Shown piece after piece: positions 44,890-55,266 of a stretch of DNA of 64,000 nt (position 1 is its first letter; every line of letters starts with the position of its first letter). The position numbers were made by a program, and so were the translations under genes. Source of the stretch: Riemerella anatipestifer (GTDB lineage Bacteria; Bacteroidota; Bacteroidia; Flavobacteriales; Weeksellaceae); the NCBI RefSeq assembly GCF_009670965.2, contig NZ_CP073239.1, forward strand, positions 1,426,001 through 1,490,000. The letters are read 5' to 3'. The notes beneath the pieces were generated by a model. That model saw only the letters and a program-made list of their open reading frames with translations, searched no databases and was not told the origin of the DNA.

Positions 44890-46338
44890 ATGAAAATTAA
44901 TTTATTGTCGCTACTGGTTATTCCTGCTGTAATGTATTCACAAAACACGGAGAAGTATCCAAATACCTTTTCTTCAGGATCTACCTATGTAAAAAAGTTT
45001 GATAATAAATCTCGATTGTTTAATGATTGGTCTATCTCCGTTGGAGGAGGTGGGGCATTCATGCAATCAGCTGATTTAACTTCTTTTTATGGCAAGGGTG
45101 TCAATTTGGGTTGGAACACTTACATAAGTTTGGATAAACAAATCTCTCATGTTTTCGGACTGAGTTTACAATATCAGCAGGGTCAAACCAATCAGCAAGG
45201 GATGATAAATCCTATTTACGGAGTTGCAAATGCTAATACTAAGTATAAACAGGTTTCTTTGATTGGAGATGTTAACTTCTCTAATCTACTACTGAGAGTA
45301 GATAATAACTCTACATATAGATGGGCTTTGCATGGGTATGCGGGATTAGGGTTGCAAGGATATAAGACCTATTTACAAGATAAGTCTGCTTTGTGGAATG
45401 GCAGAGGTGTGTTAGAGGTGAATCAGGATTTAGATATTGCTTCATTTTTCTATCAAGCAGGTGCAGGTATTAAATATAAAATTTCCAAGTTGTTAGATAT
45501 AGAGGCAAGACTTATGTATATTATGTCTGGTGATGATGAATTTGATGGTGGTGGTTGGGATAATACATCTGTAGAGTATCCATATAATAGAATAAAGAAT
45601 ACTAACTCTGATAATATGTTTACTGCTAATTTAGGACTTACATTTAAATTAGGTAAACATCTTTCTCATTTGGCGTGGCATGATCCGCTAGAATATCTAG
45701 AAAATAGAATAAGCAAACTGGGAGCACCTATCGATTTTGTTGTTTGTGAAAAAGGAGATAATGATAATGATGGTGTGTGTGATGATTGGGATAGACAATT
45801 AGATACTCCTGCTGGAGCCAGAGTTGATGGAGCAGGTGTGGCACTTGATATTGATTTAGATGGTGTTATTGATTTATATGATAAATGTGTAACTGTACCA
45901 GGACCAGCTTCGAATAATGGTTGCCCTGAAGTACTCAAAATAAATGTAAATAAGATTGATATAAAGCAATCTGTTGTAGAGATCAATAAGAATTTTGAAG
46001 GAATAGAGTTTGATCTTAATAGTGATGTAATCAGATCTATATCTTTTGATAGGCTAGATAAAGCTGCTGCAATCATCAAAAGTTTAGATTCTAAAACTCA
46101 GTATTTAGTAATAGGGGCTACAGATACTAGAGGCTCGGCTGCTTATAATAAAAAATTATCACAAAGAAGAGCAGATGCTGTAGTTAAATACTTAGTTGAT
46201 AAGGGAGTAGATCCTTATATGTTATTAGCAGAAGGTAGAGGTAAGGATGATTTGAAATATCCTGAGTGTAACCCTTATACTAAATGTCCTGAGTGGAAAA
46301 ATGAAGCTAATAGAAGAGTGTATTTTTCAGAAAAATAG
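44890..46338 (+). CDS. OmpA-family outer-membrane protein (copy 1 of tandem pair)
   Basis: A 482-residue protein: signal peptide (1-17), an N-terminal beta-barrel of about 250 residues, a thrombospondin type 3-like calcium-binding repeat stretch (DNDNDGVCDDWDRQLDTP, then DIDLDGVIDLYDKC), and an OmpA peptidoglycan-binding domain (about 375-480, with IGATDTRGSAAYNKKLSQRR). It anchors the outer membrane to the cell wall and is likely abundant and surface-exposed. In Riemerella OmpA is the known immunodominant protein; identity with this copy is not shown. It is 24 nt after folK. Confidence 0.92.
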   Translation: MKINLLSLLVIPAVMYSQNTEKYPNTFSSGSTYVKKFDNKSRLFNDWSISVGGGGAFMQSADLTSFYGKGVNLGWNTYISLDKQISHVFGLSLQYQQGQTNQQGMINPIYGVANANTKYKQVSLIGDVNFSNLLLRVDNNSTYRWALHGYAGLGLQGYKTYLQDKSALWNGRGVLEVNQDLDIASFFYQAGAGIKYKISKLLDIEARLMYIMSGDDEFDGGGWDNTSVEYPYNRIKNTNSDNMFTANLGLTFKLGKHLSHLAWHDPLEYLENRISKLGAPIDFVVCEKGDNDNDGVCDDWDRQLDTPAGARVDGAGVALDIDLDGVIDLYDKCVTVPGPASNNGCPEVLKINVNKIDIKQSVVEINKNFEGIEFDLNSDVIRSISFDRLDKAAAIIKSLDSKTQYLVIGATDTRGSAAYNKKLSQRRADAVVKYLVDKGVDPYMLLAEGRGKDDLKYPECNPYTKCPEWKNEANRRVYFSEK

Positions 46339-46361
46339 GAGTAAAAATATAAAAAAATATT

Positions 46362-47825
46362 ATGAAATTAAATTTGGCAAGTATAGCATTGGTACTATCT
46401 TTTCCTGCTATTTTAGATGCTCAAGCAGTAACTGATACAACAGGTAGTAAGTACCCAAATACTTTTTCTTCGTGGTCGTCAAATGTTGTTCCTTTTACAC
46501 AAGATGTAAAAAGATTCAATGACTGGTCAGTATCGGCAGGTGTAGGTATACCTTTTATTCAATCTGCAGATGTTACTTCTATCAAGAATGGTAATGGTAA
46601 AAATTTGTATGGTTATTCAATGTACCTTAGTGTAGATAGAGCAATAACTCATGCTTTTGGGTTAAATCTTCAGTATGATAGAGGAGAAACTAGACAAGGA
46701 TCATATAGAACAGGAACAGGTGGTACGGGATATGCTGCTAGAACTCAGTATGATGCTATATCTTTATTAGGAGATATTAATTTTTCTAATCTATTCAGAA
46801 GAGTAGATAATCATTCTAACTATAGATGGGCTATCCATGGTTATGCAGGGATTGGAACATTAGCTTATAGAGCTTATGCAGAGACTAATGGAGGACCACA
46901 GACACTGATGACTGAAGTTAAACCGTTTAAATTTACATCTTTATTTGGACAAGCGGGAGCAGGGGTTAAGTTTAAGGTTTCTAGGAGAGTAGATCTTGAA
47001 ACTAGGTTAATGTATGTAGTGACAGGAGATGATGAATTTGATGGAGGAGGAGCTCAATATAGTGATAGAAATATGACAGAGGATCAAGTGTCTGATAATT
47101 TCTTCAATGCAACATTAGGGGTTTCTTATAAATTTGGAAAGCATATTTCTCATCTAATGTGGCATGACCCTTATCAAGAACTTTATAACAAAATAGAGTT
47201 GGCTTCAGTACCTCCAGTAGTTGAAGTATGTAAGAGTGGAGATGCTGATAATGATGGTGTTTGTGATGATTGGGATAGACAATTAGATACTCCTGCAGGG
47301 GCTAGAGTAGATGGTGCGGGTGTTGCTTTGGATACAGATTTAGACGGTGTAATTGATTTACATGACAAGTGTGTAACTGTTCCTGGTCCAGTTTCTAATA
47401 ATGGTTGTCCAGAAGAAAAACAAATTGTACAACAAAAGTTAGAGCAAGAAGATGAACAAATAGTAGCGATTAACAAAAACTTTGAAGGTATAGAGTTTGA
47501 TCTTAATAGTGATGTCATTAGAGCTATATCTTTTGATAAGTTAGATAATGCAGTAGTTATCATGAAAACTTTAAGAACTGATAAGCAGTACTTGGTAATC
47601 GGTGCTACAGATACTAGAGGATCTGATGCTTACAACCAAAAATTATCTCAAAGAAGAGCTGAGTCTGTTGTGAGATACCTTGTTGGAAAAGGTGTTCCTA
47701 GCTCTATGTTAATTGCTGAAGGTAGAGGTAAAAAGGATTTAAAATATCCAGAATGTAACCCATACACTAAGTGTCCAGAATGGAAAAATGAAGCTAACAG
47801 AAGAGTTTACTTTAAAGCAAAATAA
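46362..47825 (+). CDS. OmpA-family outer-membrane protein (copy 2 of tandem pair)
   Basis: A 487-residue paralogue of the preceding gene with the same architecture: signal peptide (1-20), barrel, type 3-like repeats (DADNDGVCDDWDRQLDTP, DTDLDGVIDLHDKC) and OmpA domain. The C-terminal half is near identical to copy 1 (shared CNPYTKCPEWKNEANRRVYF), whereas the barrels diverge strongly, as expected for exposed loops. Copies are separated by 23 nt and are probably co-transcribed. A terminator follows at 47847. Confidence 0.92.
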   Translation: MKLNLASIALVLSFPAILDAQAVTDTTGSKYPNTFSSWSSNVVPFTQDVKRFNDWSVSAGVGIPFIQSADVTSIKNGNGKNLYGYSMYLSVDRAITHAFGLNLQYDRGETRQGSYRTGTGGTGYAARTQYDAISLLGDINFSNLFRRVDNHSNYRWAIHGYAGIGTLAYRAYAETNGGPQTLMTEVKPFKFTSLFGQAGAGVKFKVSRRVDLETRLMYVVTGDDEFDGGGAQYSDRNMTEDQVSDNFFNATLGVSYKFGKHISHLMWHDPYQELYNKIELASVPPVVEVCKSGDADNDGVCDDWDRQLDTPAGARVDGAGVALDTDLDGVIDLHDKCVTVPGPVSNNGCPEEKQIVQQKLEQEDEQIVAINKNFEGIEFDLNSDVIRAISFDKLDNAVVIMKTLRTDKQYLVIGATDTRGSDAYNQKLSQRRAESVVRYLVGKGVPSSMLIAEGRGKKDLKYPECNPYTKCPEWKNEANRRVYFKAK

Positions 47826-47846
47826 TAGCAGAATTTGCTAATATTA

Positions 47847-47885
47847 GAAAGCTGTTTCACGATTGTGAGGCAGCTTTTCTTTTTT
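47847..47885 (+). terminator. Terminator of the OmpA pair
   Basis: A 14-bp stem (47847-47860 with 47865-47878) with G-T pairs, core GCTGTTTCAC/GTGAGGCAGC, a 4-nt loop and a T tract. Confidence 0.8.
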
Positions 47886-47890
47886 AGTTG

Positions 47891-47898
47891 TAACTTTG
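47891..47898 (+). promoter_or_regulatory. -7 element (TAACTTTG) of the M3 peptidase gene
   Basis: An exact TAnnTTTG match, 25 nt before the ATG at 47924 and right after the terminator stem. Confidence 0.55.
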
Positions 47899-47923
47899 TA
47901 GCAATAGAATTAATAGTATAAAA

Positions 47924-49945
47924 ATGAATCTACTTTTAAAAGAGTTTAGTACAAACTACCAATCAATACCTTTTGATTTAATAAAAGAAGCTGATTTTCT
48001 ACCAGCATTTATTGAGCTGATAAAATCTACTGAAGAAGAAATAAAAAATATCGCTGAAAATAGTGAATCTTCTACCTTTGAAAATATAATAGAAGCTATG
48101 TCTTATTCTGGGAAACAGTTAGATGTGGTATCTAATTTGTTTTTCAATCTTAATTCGGCAGAAACAAATGATGAGTTACAAAAGATAGCACAAGAGGTTT
48201 CTCCTCTTCTTACAGAGTTTTCTTCCAAAATCTTTCAAAATCAAACACTTTTTTTACGAGTTAAGTCTGTGTATGACTCTAAGCAGAATTTAGATTTGAA
48301 TGAGGAACAAACGATGTTGTTAGAACAAACCTATAAGGGATTTGTTCGTAATGGAGCTTTATTGAGTGAGGAAGATAAAAAGAAGTTAGAGGTTATCAAT
48401 AAAGATTTGGCGATAAAATCTTTAACATTTGGACAAAATGTATTAGCAGCTACTAACAATTATTTTAAACATATTACAGATGTAGATAAGTTGAAAGGAA
48501 TCCCCAATGATATTTTAAATCAGTATCAAGAAGAGGCTAAAAGTAGAGGATTGGAAGGCTATGTAATTACATTACAATATCCTAGTTATTTACCACTGAT
48601 GACCTATGCAGAAGATAGAGCTTTAAGAAAGGAGTTAGCTGTAGCTAATGGTAAAAAAGCTTTTGATGGTGGAGAGTTTGATAATCAAAAATTGATTGAA
48701 GAAATTGTTCTTCTAAGGCAGAAAAAAGCACAGCTATTGGGTTATGAAAACTATGCAACCTATGTTCTAGAAGAAAGAATGGCTAAGTCTTCAGTAGAGG
48801 TTTTTTCTTTTCTGAATGAGCTTTTAGAAAAGGCGAGGCCTTACGCTTTAAAAGAAATAGAAGAATTAAAAACTTTAGCTGAGAAAGATGGGATTACTGA
48901 TATTCAAAGCTATGATCATGCCTTCTATGCTGAAAAGTTGAGAAAACAAAAGTTTGACTTGAGTGATGAGGAACTTAAACCTTATTTTCAGTTAGATAAA
49001 GTAGAACAAGCGGTGTTTGATTTATCAAAAAATATATTTGGGTTAGAGTTTGAAGAAATAACCAATATTTCAAAGTATCACCCTGAAGTAAAGATTTACA
49101 AAGTTACGGAGCAAGGTGAATATAAAGCACTTCTTTATGTAGATTATCACCCAAGAAAAGGCAAACGAGCTGGAGCTTGGATGACAAGTTATAGAAATCA
49201 ATATAAAAAGGGAAATGAGAATCATCGTCCACATATTTCGGTAGTGTGTAACTTTACTAAACCTACGGCTGACACACCTAGTTTGCTTACTTTTCAAGAG
49301 GTTACTACTTTATTCCATGAGTTTGGGCACGCTTTGCACGGTATTTTGGCTAATACACAATACCCTAATTTGTCTGGAACTTCCGTGAAATGGGATTTTG
49401 TAGAGTTACCATCTCAGTTTTTAGAAAACTATTGTTACGAGGCAGAGTTTCTTAAAACTTTTGCTAAACATTATAAAACAGGAGAGGTTCTATCTAATGA
49501 AAAGATTGAAAAAATAGCTCAATCTAAAAACTTTATGGAAGGCTATCAGACGCTTAGGCAGTTAGGTTTTGGATTGCTGGATATGCATTATCATACAACT
49601 CTTTTTTCGGACGAGGAAAAGTTGAAAATAAAAGATTTTGAAGATAAAGTAATGGCGGTTACTCAGCTTTATCCAATTCATTCCGAAACAGCAGTAAGCC
49701 CTAGCTTCTCTCATATTTTTCAAGGAGGTTATGCAGCGGGTTATTATTCTTACAAATGGGCAGAGGTTTTAGATGCAGATGCGTTTCAGTACTTTAAAGA
49801 GAACGGAATTTTTAATCAAGAGTTAGCTGAAAAATACAAACAACTTTTATCCAGCGGAGGTACTATAGACCCTATGGTTCTATATAAAAACTTTAGAGGG
49901 AGGGAGCCTAAAGTTGAAAGTTTACTAAAACGGGCTTTTGGATAA
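47924..49945 (+). CDS. M3-family metallopeptidase (Dcp/oligopeptidase A type)
   Basis: A 673-residue zinc peptidase. The HExxH motif is HEFGHALHG (about residues 466-474) with the third zinc ligand expected in the following FVELPSQFLENYC (E). No signal peptide is visible, so it is probably cytosolic and degrades small peptides, including those brought in by the transporter at 23595. The length matches Dcp and PrlC (about 680). Dcp versus oligopeptidase A cannot be separated by eye. Confidence 0.93.
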   Translation: MNLLLKEFSTNYQSIPFDLIKEADFLPAFIELIKSTEEEIKNIAENSESSTFENIIEAMSYSGKQLDVVSNLFFNLNSAETNDELQKIAQEVSPLLTEFSSKIFQNQTLFLRVKSVYDSKQNLDLNEEQTMLLEQTYKGFVRNGALLSEEDKKKLEVINKDLAIKSLTFGQNVLAATNNYFKHITDVDKLKGIPNDILNQYQEEAKSRGLEGYVITLQYPSYLPLMTYAEDRALRKELAVANGKKAFDGGEFDNQKLIEEIVLLRQKKAQLLGYENYATYVLEERMAKSSVEVFSFLNELLEKARPYALKEIEELKTLAEKDGITDIQSYDHAFYAEKLRKQKFDLSDEELKPYFQLDKVEQAVFDLSKNIFGLEFEEITNISKYHPEVKIYKVTEQGEYKALLYVDYHPRKGKRAGAWMTSYRNQYKKGNENHRPHISVVCNFTKPTADTPSLLTFQEVTTLFHEFGHALHGILANTQYPNLSGTSVKWDFVELPSQFLENYCYEAEFLKTFAKHYKTGEVLSNEKIEKIAQSKNFMEGYQTLRQLGFGLLDMHYHTTLFSDEEKLKIKDFEDKVMAVTQLYPIHSETAVSPSFSHIFQGGYAAGYYSYKWAEVLDADAFQYFKENGIFNQELAEKYKQLLSSGGTIDPMVLYKNFRGREPKVESLLKRAFG

Positions 49946-49958
49946 AAATAAGATAAAA

Positions 49959-49988
49959 AGAGGCTGCCAAAATTTTAGGGCAGCCTCT
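49959..49988. terminator. Bidirectional terminator between the M3 peptidase and TonB receptor genes
   Basis: A perfect 10-bp GC-rich stem, AGAGGCTGCC (49959-49968) with GGCAGCCTCT (49979-49988), a 10-nt loop, between convergent genes. Confidence 0.8.
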
Positions 49989-50015
49989 CTTACTATGAAA
50001 AAAACTATTTTTTAA

Positions 50016-52412
50016 TTAAAAATCTAGTGTGATAGAGAATCTAGCTAAAGCACCTACAATAGATCTTGCAAAGATAATATCACCATCTTTTTTATTACCG
50101 AAAGTACCATCACCTTCTGTAAGTCCTATATTATTAGTTATATTGGTAGCGTCTAGAGCAAATCTAATATTCTTAATTTGATAGGAAGCACCAGCGTCAA
50201 GAACTCCGAATCCTTTCAATACAAAAGTATTTCCTTCGTCGTTATATTTTGTTCCGTAGTGAGAATATCTAGCGTAAACATTAAGCCCTTTAGTAATATC
50301 ATAAGAAGGTCTTATAGAGAAGAATGTTTTAGGGATTCTTCTAGCCTGATTTCCTACATAAGACGCATTAGATGCGAATTTAGTATATTCTGGTTTTTGA
50401 AATGTAGCATTGGCAGAAACCGAAAAATTATGATATCTGTATTGAGCTTCTAGTTCTAGTCCTAGGTTTCTAACATCAGCAAGTAACGCTTCAGATTTAC
50501 CTCCAGCTACAATGTCTCCGTAGAAAATGTTTTTCAAATTCATTAGGAAAGCACTACCATATAGGGCAAAGTTATGGCTTATTTGTCCAGTGTATCCTAG
50601 TTCACTTTGGTTAACTGTAGTAGGCTTTATTAGAGAAAGGTTTTTATTAGCGTTATCATAGAAAGCCTCCTCAATAGGTGCTCTAAATCCATGGCTCTGT
50701 CTAAAATATACTGCCATTTTATTATTGATTTTGTAGTTTAGGGCGGCAGTGTAGCCTACTTTATTTAAGTTATATGACCAATAAGTAAACGGAGCTCCTT
50801 GAACGGTAGTTACTTTATCATCAGCTGTGCTATTAGGTAATACACCTAAGTTTTCTGATGAAAATCTAGCATTGTCTCTATAGCCTTTGTACTTATTGAT
50901 GTCATATCTAACACCTACATTGGCATTGAATTTATCGTTTATCTCTATATCAGCATTAGCAAAAAAAGCATTTACATTTCCTGTAAGTCCAGCTTGTCTT
51001 TCTAACCAAGTGATTTGGGAAACACCGTTGTAAGTATAGTTGGTACCTGTGGAAGTGTCTTGTAAGTTAACTAGCCTTGGTTTATCTGAAGCTGTAACAA
51101 GGAAGCTATTCCAGTTCCAATAGTGGTCAGATGACCAGTTGGAGTAATAATGTCCTACATTTAATTTTACCTTATCTAAATCTATATTGAAATTAAGATT
51201 ATTGGCTAAATTTTGCATGTTTTTTCTTATAAACCAAAGGTCAGCTCTTTTAAGCTTTTCGTTAGGATCTAGAACACCTCCACCATTTACATAAGTAAAG
51301 AAAGCGTTTGCTCTGTCAATATTTAAGTTGTCAGAATATTCATTTTGAGAGACAATAGAACCCATCCAAGAAGGTGCAAAAATAGCATTGTAATCCTGAT
51401 TAATTGATGTAAATTTCATGTTATTATGAACAGTAACAACATCGGATAATTTATATTTGAGCTCTGTACCTATAGCGTGAGAGACAGGGTGTACTCCATT
51501 TCTTAAATCAGTTTCAAAAAAGCCTCCACCATACTGAGGTACTCTAATTTGTGCCATTTCCATAGAGGCGAAAGTACCGTAGTTAGGATCGAAGCCAGGG
51601 TAAGCTTTTACGCCGTTTCCATTTTTAATAAAGGGAGTTACTTGGTAGAACATTGCTCTGTCATTAAGATATTTGTAATATACTCTAGCGTAACCTTTAT
51701 CAAATTTGTAAGTAAGGTTTAGTTTAATTTGTCCACCCCTGTTGGCTTTAAATCCAGGAGACCTCATCCCGTTATCCTCCCTATAAAAACCTCCAGCGTT
51801 AAAGAATAATTTATCTTGAACTAAAGCACCACCAATATTAAAATCAGTTCTGAATAATCCAAATGTACTTGTAGATAATTTTAAGGTTCCTTTAGTATCA
51901 TTTTGTCCTGTTTTGGAAATGAAGTTAACAATACCACCAGGAGCACCTGATGCGAATACAGATGCTGTACCACCTCTAACAGCTTCTACACCTTGTAGGG
52001 TAAGGTCTAACCTTTGGAAGTTATCAATATTAGCAAATTGTAAGGCTCCATCTTCAAATATAGGAAGCCCGTCTTCTTGAATCTGAACATACTCATAAGC
52101 TCCTGCGGAAGGGATACCTCTTGCGAAAAGGTTGTTTCCAACCTCACCTCCTGAGTTTTCAGCTAAAAACCCTGGTACATATTGTAATATGTCTGCAGTA
52201 GATTGAGGGGCTTTCTGTTGAATGTCTTTTGCTTTCATTGTTGTGATAGCAATACTAGACTCAATTCTTTTCTTAGGGTTGGCACTCCCTGTAATAATTA
52301 CTTCTTCAACATTATTTACTTTAACAGAATCTTTCTGTGTAGTTTGAGCAAAGGTATTGTTGAAGTAAAAAGTAGCAACACCTGCTAGTAGTAAAAAGGA
52401 TTTTCTTTTCAT
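50016..52412 (-). CDS. TonB-dependent receptor of the trehalose locus
   Basis: A 798-residue outer-membrane receptor: signal peptide (1-22), no carboxypeptidase-regulatory domain, short TonB-box-like stretch VEEVIITGSA, plug (about 45-170 with TADILQYVPGF and GVEAVRGGTASVFASGAPGG), and a barrel ending ARFSITLDF. The lack of an N-terminal extension and no SusD partner set it apart from the Sus type; it resembles maltodextrin receptors such as MalA of Caulobacter. It follows trehalase by 10 nt on the minus strand, so trehalose or a related disaccharide is the probable substrate (inference). Confidence 0.88.
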   Translation of the reverse strand: MKRKSFLLLAGVATFYFNNTFAQTTQKDSVKVNNVEEVIITGSANPKKRIESSIAITTMKAKDIQQKAPQSTADILQYVPGFLAENSGGEVGNNLFARGIPSAGAYEYVQIQEDGLPIFEDGALQFANIDNFQRLDLTLQGVEAVRGGTASVFASGAPGGIVNFISKTGQNDTKGTLKLSTSTFGLFRTDFNIGGALVQDKLFFNAGGFYREDNGMRSPGFKANRGGQIKLNLTYKFDKGYARVYYKYLNDRAMFYQVTPFIKNGNGVKAYPGFDPNYGTFASMEMAQIRVPQYGGGFFETDLRNGVHPVSHAIGTELKYKLSDVVTVHNNMKFTSINQDYNAIFAPSWMGSIVSQNEYSDNLNIDRANAFFTYVNGGGVLDPNEKLKRADLWFIRKNMQNLANNLNFNIDLDKVKLNVGHYYSNWSSDHYWNWNSFLVTASDKPRLVNLQDTSTGTNYTYNGVSQITWLERQAGLTGNVNAFFANADIEINDKFNANVGVRYDINKYKGYRDNARFSSENLGVLPNSTADDKVTTVQGAPFTYWSYNLNKVGYTAALNYKINNKMAVYFRQSHGFRAPIEEAFYDNANKNLSLIKPTTVNQSELGYTGQISHNFALYGSAFLMNLKNIFYGDIVAGGKSEALLADVRNLGLELEAQYRYHNFSVSANATFQKPEYTKFASNASYVGNQARRIPKTFFSIRPSYDITKGLNVYARYSHYGTKYNDEGNTFVLKGFGVLDAGASYQIKNIRFALDATNITNNIGLTEGDGTFGNKKDGDIIFARSIVGALARFSITLDF

Positions 52413-52422
52413 ATCAAAAAAA

Positions 52423-53919
52423 TTATAGGTTAAATATTTTTTTCATTTTAACATAAATGGCATTAGTCCAACCAAAGCCATCTTGATTTGGGTATTCTCC
52501 ACCTGTAGCTATATTCTCGGTGTTTATAGCATCGTATTTCTCCATTAGTTTTCCAGTTTTTTTATAAGTGTTCTCTACATTAGAACACCACTTTTGAGCT
52601 ATTTCTTTAGCTGTTTGGTCGTAACCGTAGTTCATTAAGCCTTTGCAAGCTATCCATTGTAGAGGAGCCCAAGCATTTGGGGAATCCCATTGTTGACCGC
52701 TATTGTTGGTAGTGGTAACTAGCCCTCCTTTGTATAAAAATTTATTTTCTATAATATCTTTTATACATTCGGCTTGTGATTGGCTTGCTACCCCGATAAA
52801 TAGAGGATATGCTATACCTAGATGGTTGGTGTTTACTATTTTTTGTTTCGTGATGTGATAGTCACCATAGGTCTTAAACTCGTCACTCCATAGATATTTA
52901 TGGATAGCTTTCTTTCTGTTTTCAGCTCTAATGGAGTATTCTTCTGATTTTTCTTTGTCATTTATCAAGAGATAAATTTTAGATAATAGATTTTCTGCAT
53001 TCCATAAAAGGGCATTGAGGTCTGGGGTTACTAAATTTAATGTATAAATAGACTTCAAATCTTTAGAATCTTCTAACCATCTACTGGAGAAATCCCAACC
53101 AGATTCGCAAGCAGCTCTTATATTTCTATAAAAGTTACTCTTATTATTTGTATTTTGAGCTTCTTTTAAATCTATCATATAGCTTTCTGGTCTAGGAGTG
53201 TCATAGTTATCATAGTATCTATTAAGTAACTCACCATTAGGCATCTTTGTTAATCTTAAGAAATGTGTTTTAAAGTCTTCATTTTCGCCTTTCATCCAGA
53301 ATTTATATTCCTTTTCTAGAACCTCAAGGTATTTTATAAGCAAGTCATTCTCATTACTTTCTAATTTGGCATAAAGTTGAAGCATTAGCGAAAAGTAAGG
53401 TGGTTGAGATCTTCCTAAAAAATAAGTTCTATTACCATTTGGAACAAAACCATATTCACTAATGAGATGAGCCGCATTATCTAGCATATTTAGAATCATA
53501 TCTTTTTTTCCATATTCTTCTAAACCTAGCATAATATAATAGCTGTCCCAGTAAAAAAACTCATTGAATCTTCCTCCAGGTACTACGTAGGTGTTGGGTA
53601 ATTTTATTCTTGTTCCAGTATTTTCTATTGTACTTCTTTCAAGCTTTGTCCATAGTTGTTCTATGTGATGCTCTATGGGTAATAGGGAATGGCTACTTGT
53701 TTCTACTTCAAAAACTACAGGCATATCCAAGCGAAAGTATTTGGTAACAAATTCTTTTAGATTAAAATCCTTAGAATCTTTACTTGATAGGTATGCGGCA
53801 TTAATTTCTTCTATAGACATCAAAGGTATAGCATCAGCCATGGTTTTCTGATCTTTGAATATTTCTTGAGATTGTACAGCGTGAAATATATCTGATATAG
53901 AATCTATATAGTGCAACAT
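52423..53919 (-). CDS. treF: Alpha,alpha-trehalase (GH37), cytoplasmic
   Basis: A 498-residue glycoside hydrolase that splits trehalose into two glucoses. The two GH37 signatures are present: PGGRFNEFFYWDSY and QWDSPNAWAPLQW. The catalytic acid aspartate is in ESGWDFSSRW, the catalytic base glutamate is expected in GGEYPNQDGFGWTNA. No signal peptide, so it acts in the cytosol like TreF, after MFS import. It sits between the MFS gene (3-nt gap) and the TonB receptor (10-nt gap) in a single operon. Confidence 0.93.
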   Translation of the reverse strand: MLHYIDSISDIFHAVQSQEIFKDQKTMADAIPLMSIEEINAAYLSSKDSKDFNLKEFVTKYFRLDMPVVFEVETSSHSLLPIEHHIEQLWTKLERSTIENTGTRIKLPNTYVVPGGRFNEFFYWDSYYIMLGLEEYGKKDMILNMLDNAAHLISEYGFVPNGNRTYFLGRSQPPYFSLMLQLYAKLESNENDLLIKYLEVLEKEYKFWMKGENEDFKTHFLRLTKMPNGELLNRYYDNYDTPRPESYMIDLKEAQNTNNKSNFYRNIRAACESGWDFSSRWLEDSKDLKSIYTLNLVTPDLNALLWNAENLLSKIYLLINDKEKSEEYSIRAENRKKAIHKYLWSDEFKTYGDYHITKQKIVNTNHLGIAYPLFIGVASQSQAECIKDIIENKFLYKGGLVTTTNNSGQQWDSPNAWAPLQWIACKGLMNYGYDQTAKEIAQKWCSNVENTYKKTGKLMEKYDAINTENIATGGEYPNQDGFGWTNAIYVKMKKIFNL

Positions 53920-53922
53920 GGT

Positions 53923-55152
53923 TTACGAGTTTACTTTTTTATTAACTTGATTGAATGCTATTACTGATATAAGCAATAAAGACAAAGGAAACAATGAAAA
54001 ATAGAATGCTTTTTGTCCACTAAATGCTTGAAATACAGAGCCTGTAATAATGGAACCTATGGTGCCTCCTATAGCTGAAAAAACAACAATAAGACCAGAC
54101 ATAGAGCTATGTAAGTGTTTAGGAGTGGAGGCTAGTACAATAGAATTGATACAAGGGTATATTGGTGATAAAAATAAGCCCATAAGAGGGAAGAGATAGA
54201 TGACTAAAGGAGCGTTAAGCCAGCTAATGTTTTCGGAGTGAGTTATATTCTGCGTAAGAGGAAGTACAAGTAACAGACTTACCGTAAAACCTAGTATACA
54301 AAAAATAACAATACTAATCCATGAGAATTTTTGAGAGAAAAAACCAGATAAGAACCTGCCTAGAGCAAAAGCTCCTGCTAAAATAGCACCAGCTTGTATT
54401 CCCATACTTGCAGGAACTTTTAATATCTCGTTGTAAAATGTCGGTGTCCATGTTTGGAAACTCTGCTCTACAAGCACAAACAAAAAAGCAGATGCTAAAA
54501 ATATAAGAACATTAGTCATTTTAAAGAGATTGATACTAGACTTTAAATCATCTATTAAGGAATTTGATTTAAGTTTAGCTTCTGATTCGTCAAATTTGGC
54601 AGACCATAAAAATGCGAACGAAATAAGAGACATTGTTCCTAAAATCCAATAAACATTAGTCCAGTTAAGTGATTTTGAATCAGCATCATCTATAAAGAAA
54701 CTGAACAATAAATTACCAAATAAAACACCTATCATAAAGAAACCTTCTAGAAATCCCATGAGGCTGGTGTGTTCTTTTGTAGATGAGGTTACTAAACCAA
54801 TGGAAGTGAACACAGATATTTTAATAAGAGCAAAGGACAGTCCTACTATTAAAAATAAAAGTTTGAACATCCAAAAAGAAGAACTAAAAGGCATTAAAAA
54901 ACATAGTAGTGAGACTAATGCTAAACCTATAAGCATAGATTTCTTAATGCCTATTTTGGGTAAAAAAGAAGCGAGGATAAAAGAGCCTATTGCAATAGGT
55001 AAATCTTTGAACCCTTCTAATACACTAGCATTGGCTTTGGAAATATCAAAGTTTCTTTGTACTTGTAAGATGACACTCCCTACAGAGTTAAGCAATATAG
55101 CAAAAACAAAGTAGTTTAAAAATAGGGCTATTTTAATTCTAGTAGTAGACAT
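53923..55152 (-). CDS. MFS sugar transporter of the trehalose locus
   Basis: A 409-residue inner-membrane transporter with 12 predicted hydrophobic segments, split by a cytosolic loop (about 182-205, KFDESEAKLKSNSLIDD). The general FucP/sugar-type MFS pattern fits, and ISKANASVLEGFKDLP is a plausible helix 2 entry. It is first in the operon with trehalase and the TonB receptor, so it likely carries intact trehalose across the inner membrane; the substrate is inferred from neighbours. Confidence 0.85.
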   Translation of the reverse strand: MSTTRIKIALFLNYFVFAILLNSVGSVILQVQRNFDISKANASVLEGFKDLPIAIGSFILASFLPKIGIKKSMLIGLALVSLLCFLMPFSSSFWMFKLLFLIVGLSFALIKISVFTSIGLVTSSTKEHTSLMGFLEGFFMIGVLFGNLLFSFFIDDADSKSLNWTNVYWILGTMSLISFAFLWSAKFDESEAKLKSNSLIDDLKSSINLFKMTNVLIFLASAFLFVLVEQSFQTWTPTFYNEILKVPASMGIQAGAILAGAFALGRFLSGFFSQKFSWISIVIFCILGFTVSLLLVLPLTQNITHSENISWLNAPLVIYLFPLMGLFLSPIYPCINSIVLASTPKHLHSSMSGLIVVFSAIGGTIGSIITGSVFQAFSGQKAFYFSLFPLSLLLISVIAFNQVNKKVNS

Positions 55153-55266
55153 TCTTTTTTTTGCTAAAGTAATATGAGTAATTTAAGATAGTTTTAACAA
55201 TATAAATCATTTTTTGTACTATATTAATAATTTAAATATATTTACATAGTTTTTATATAAAATATA

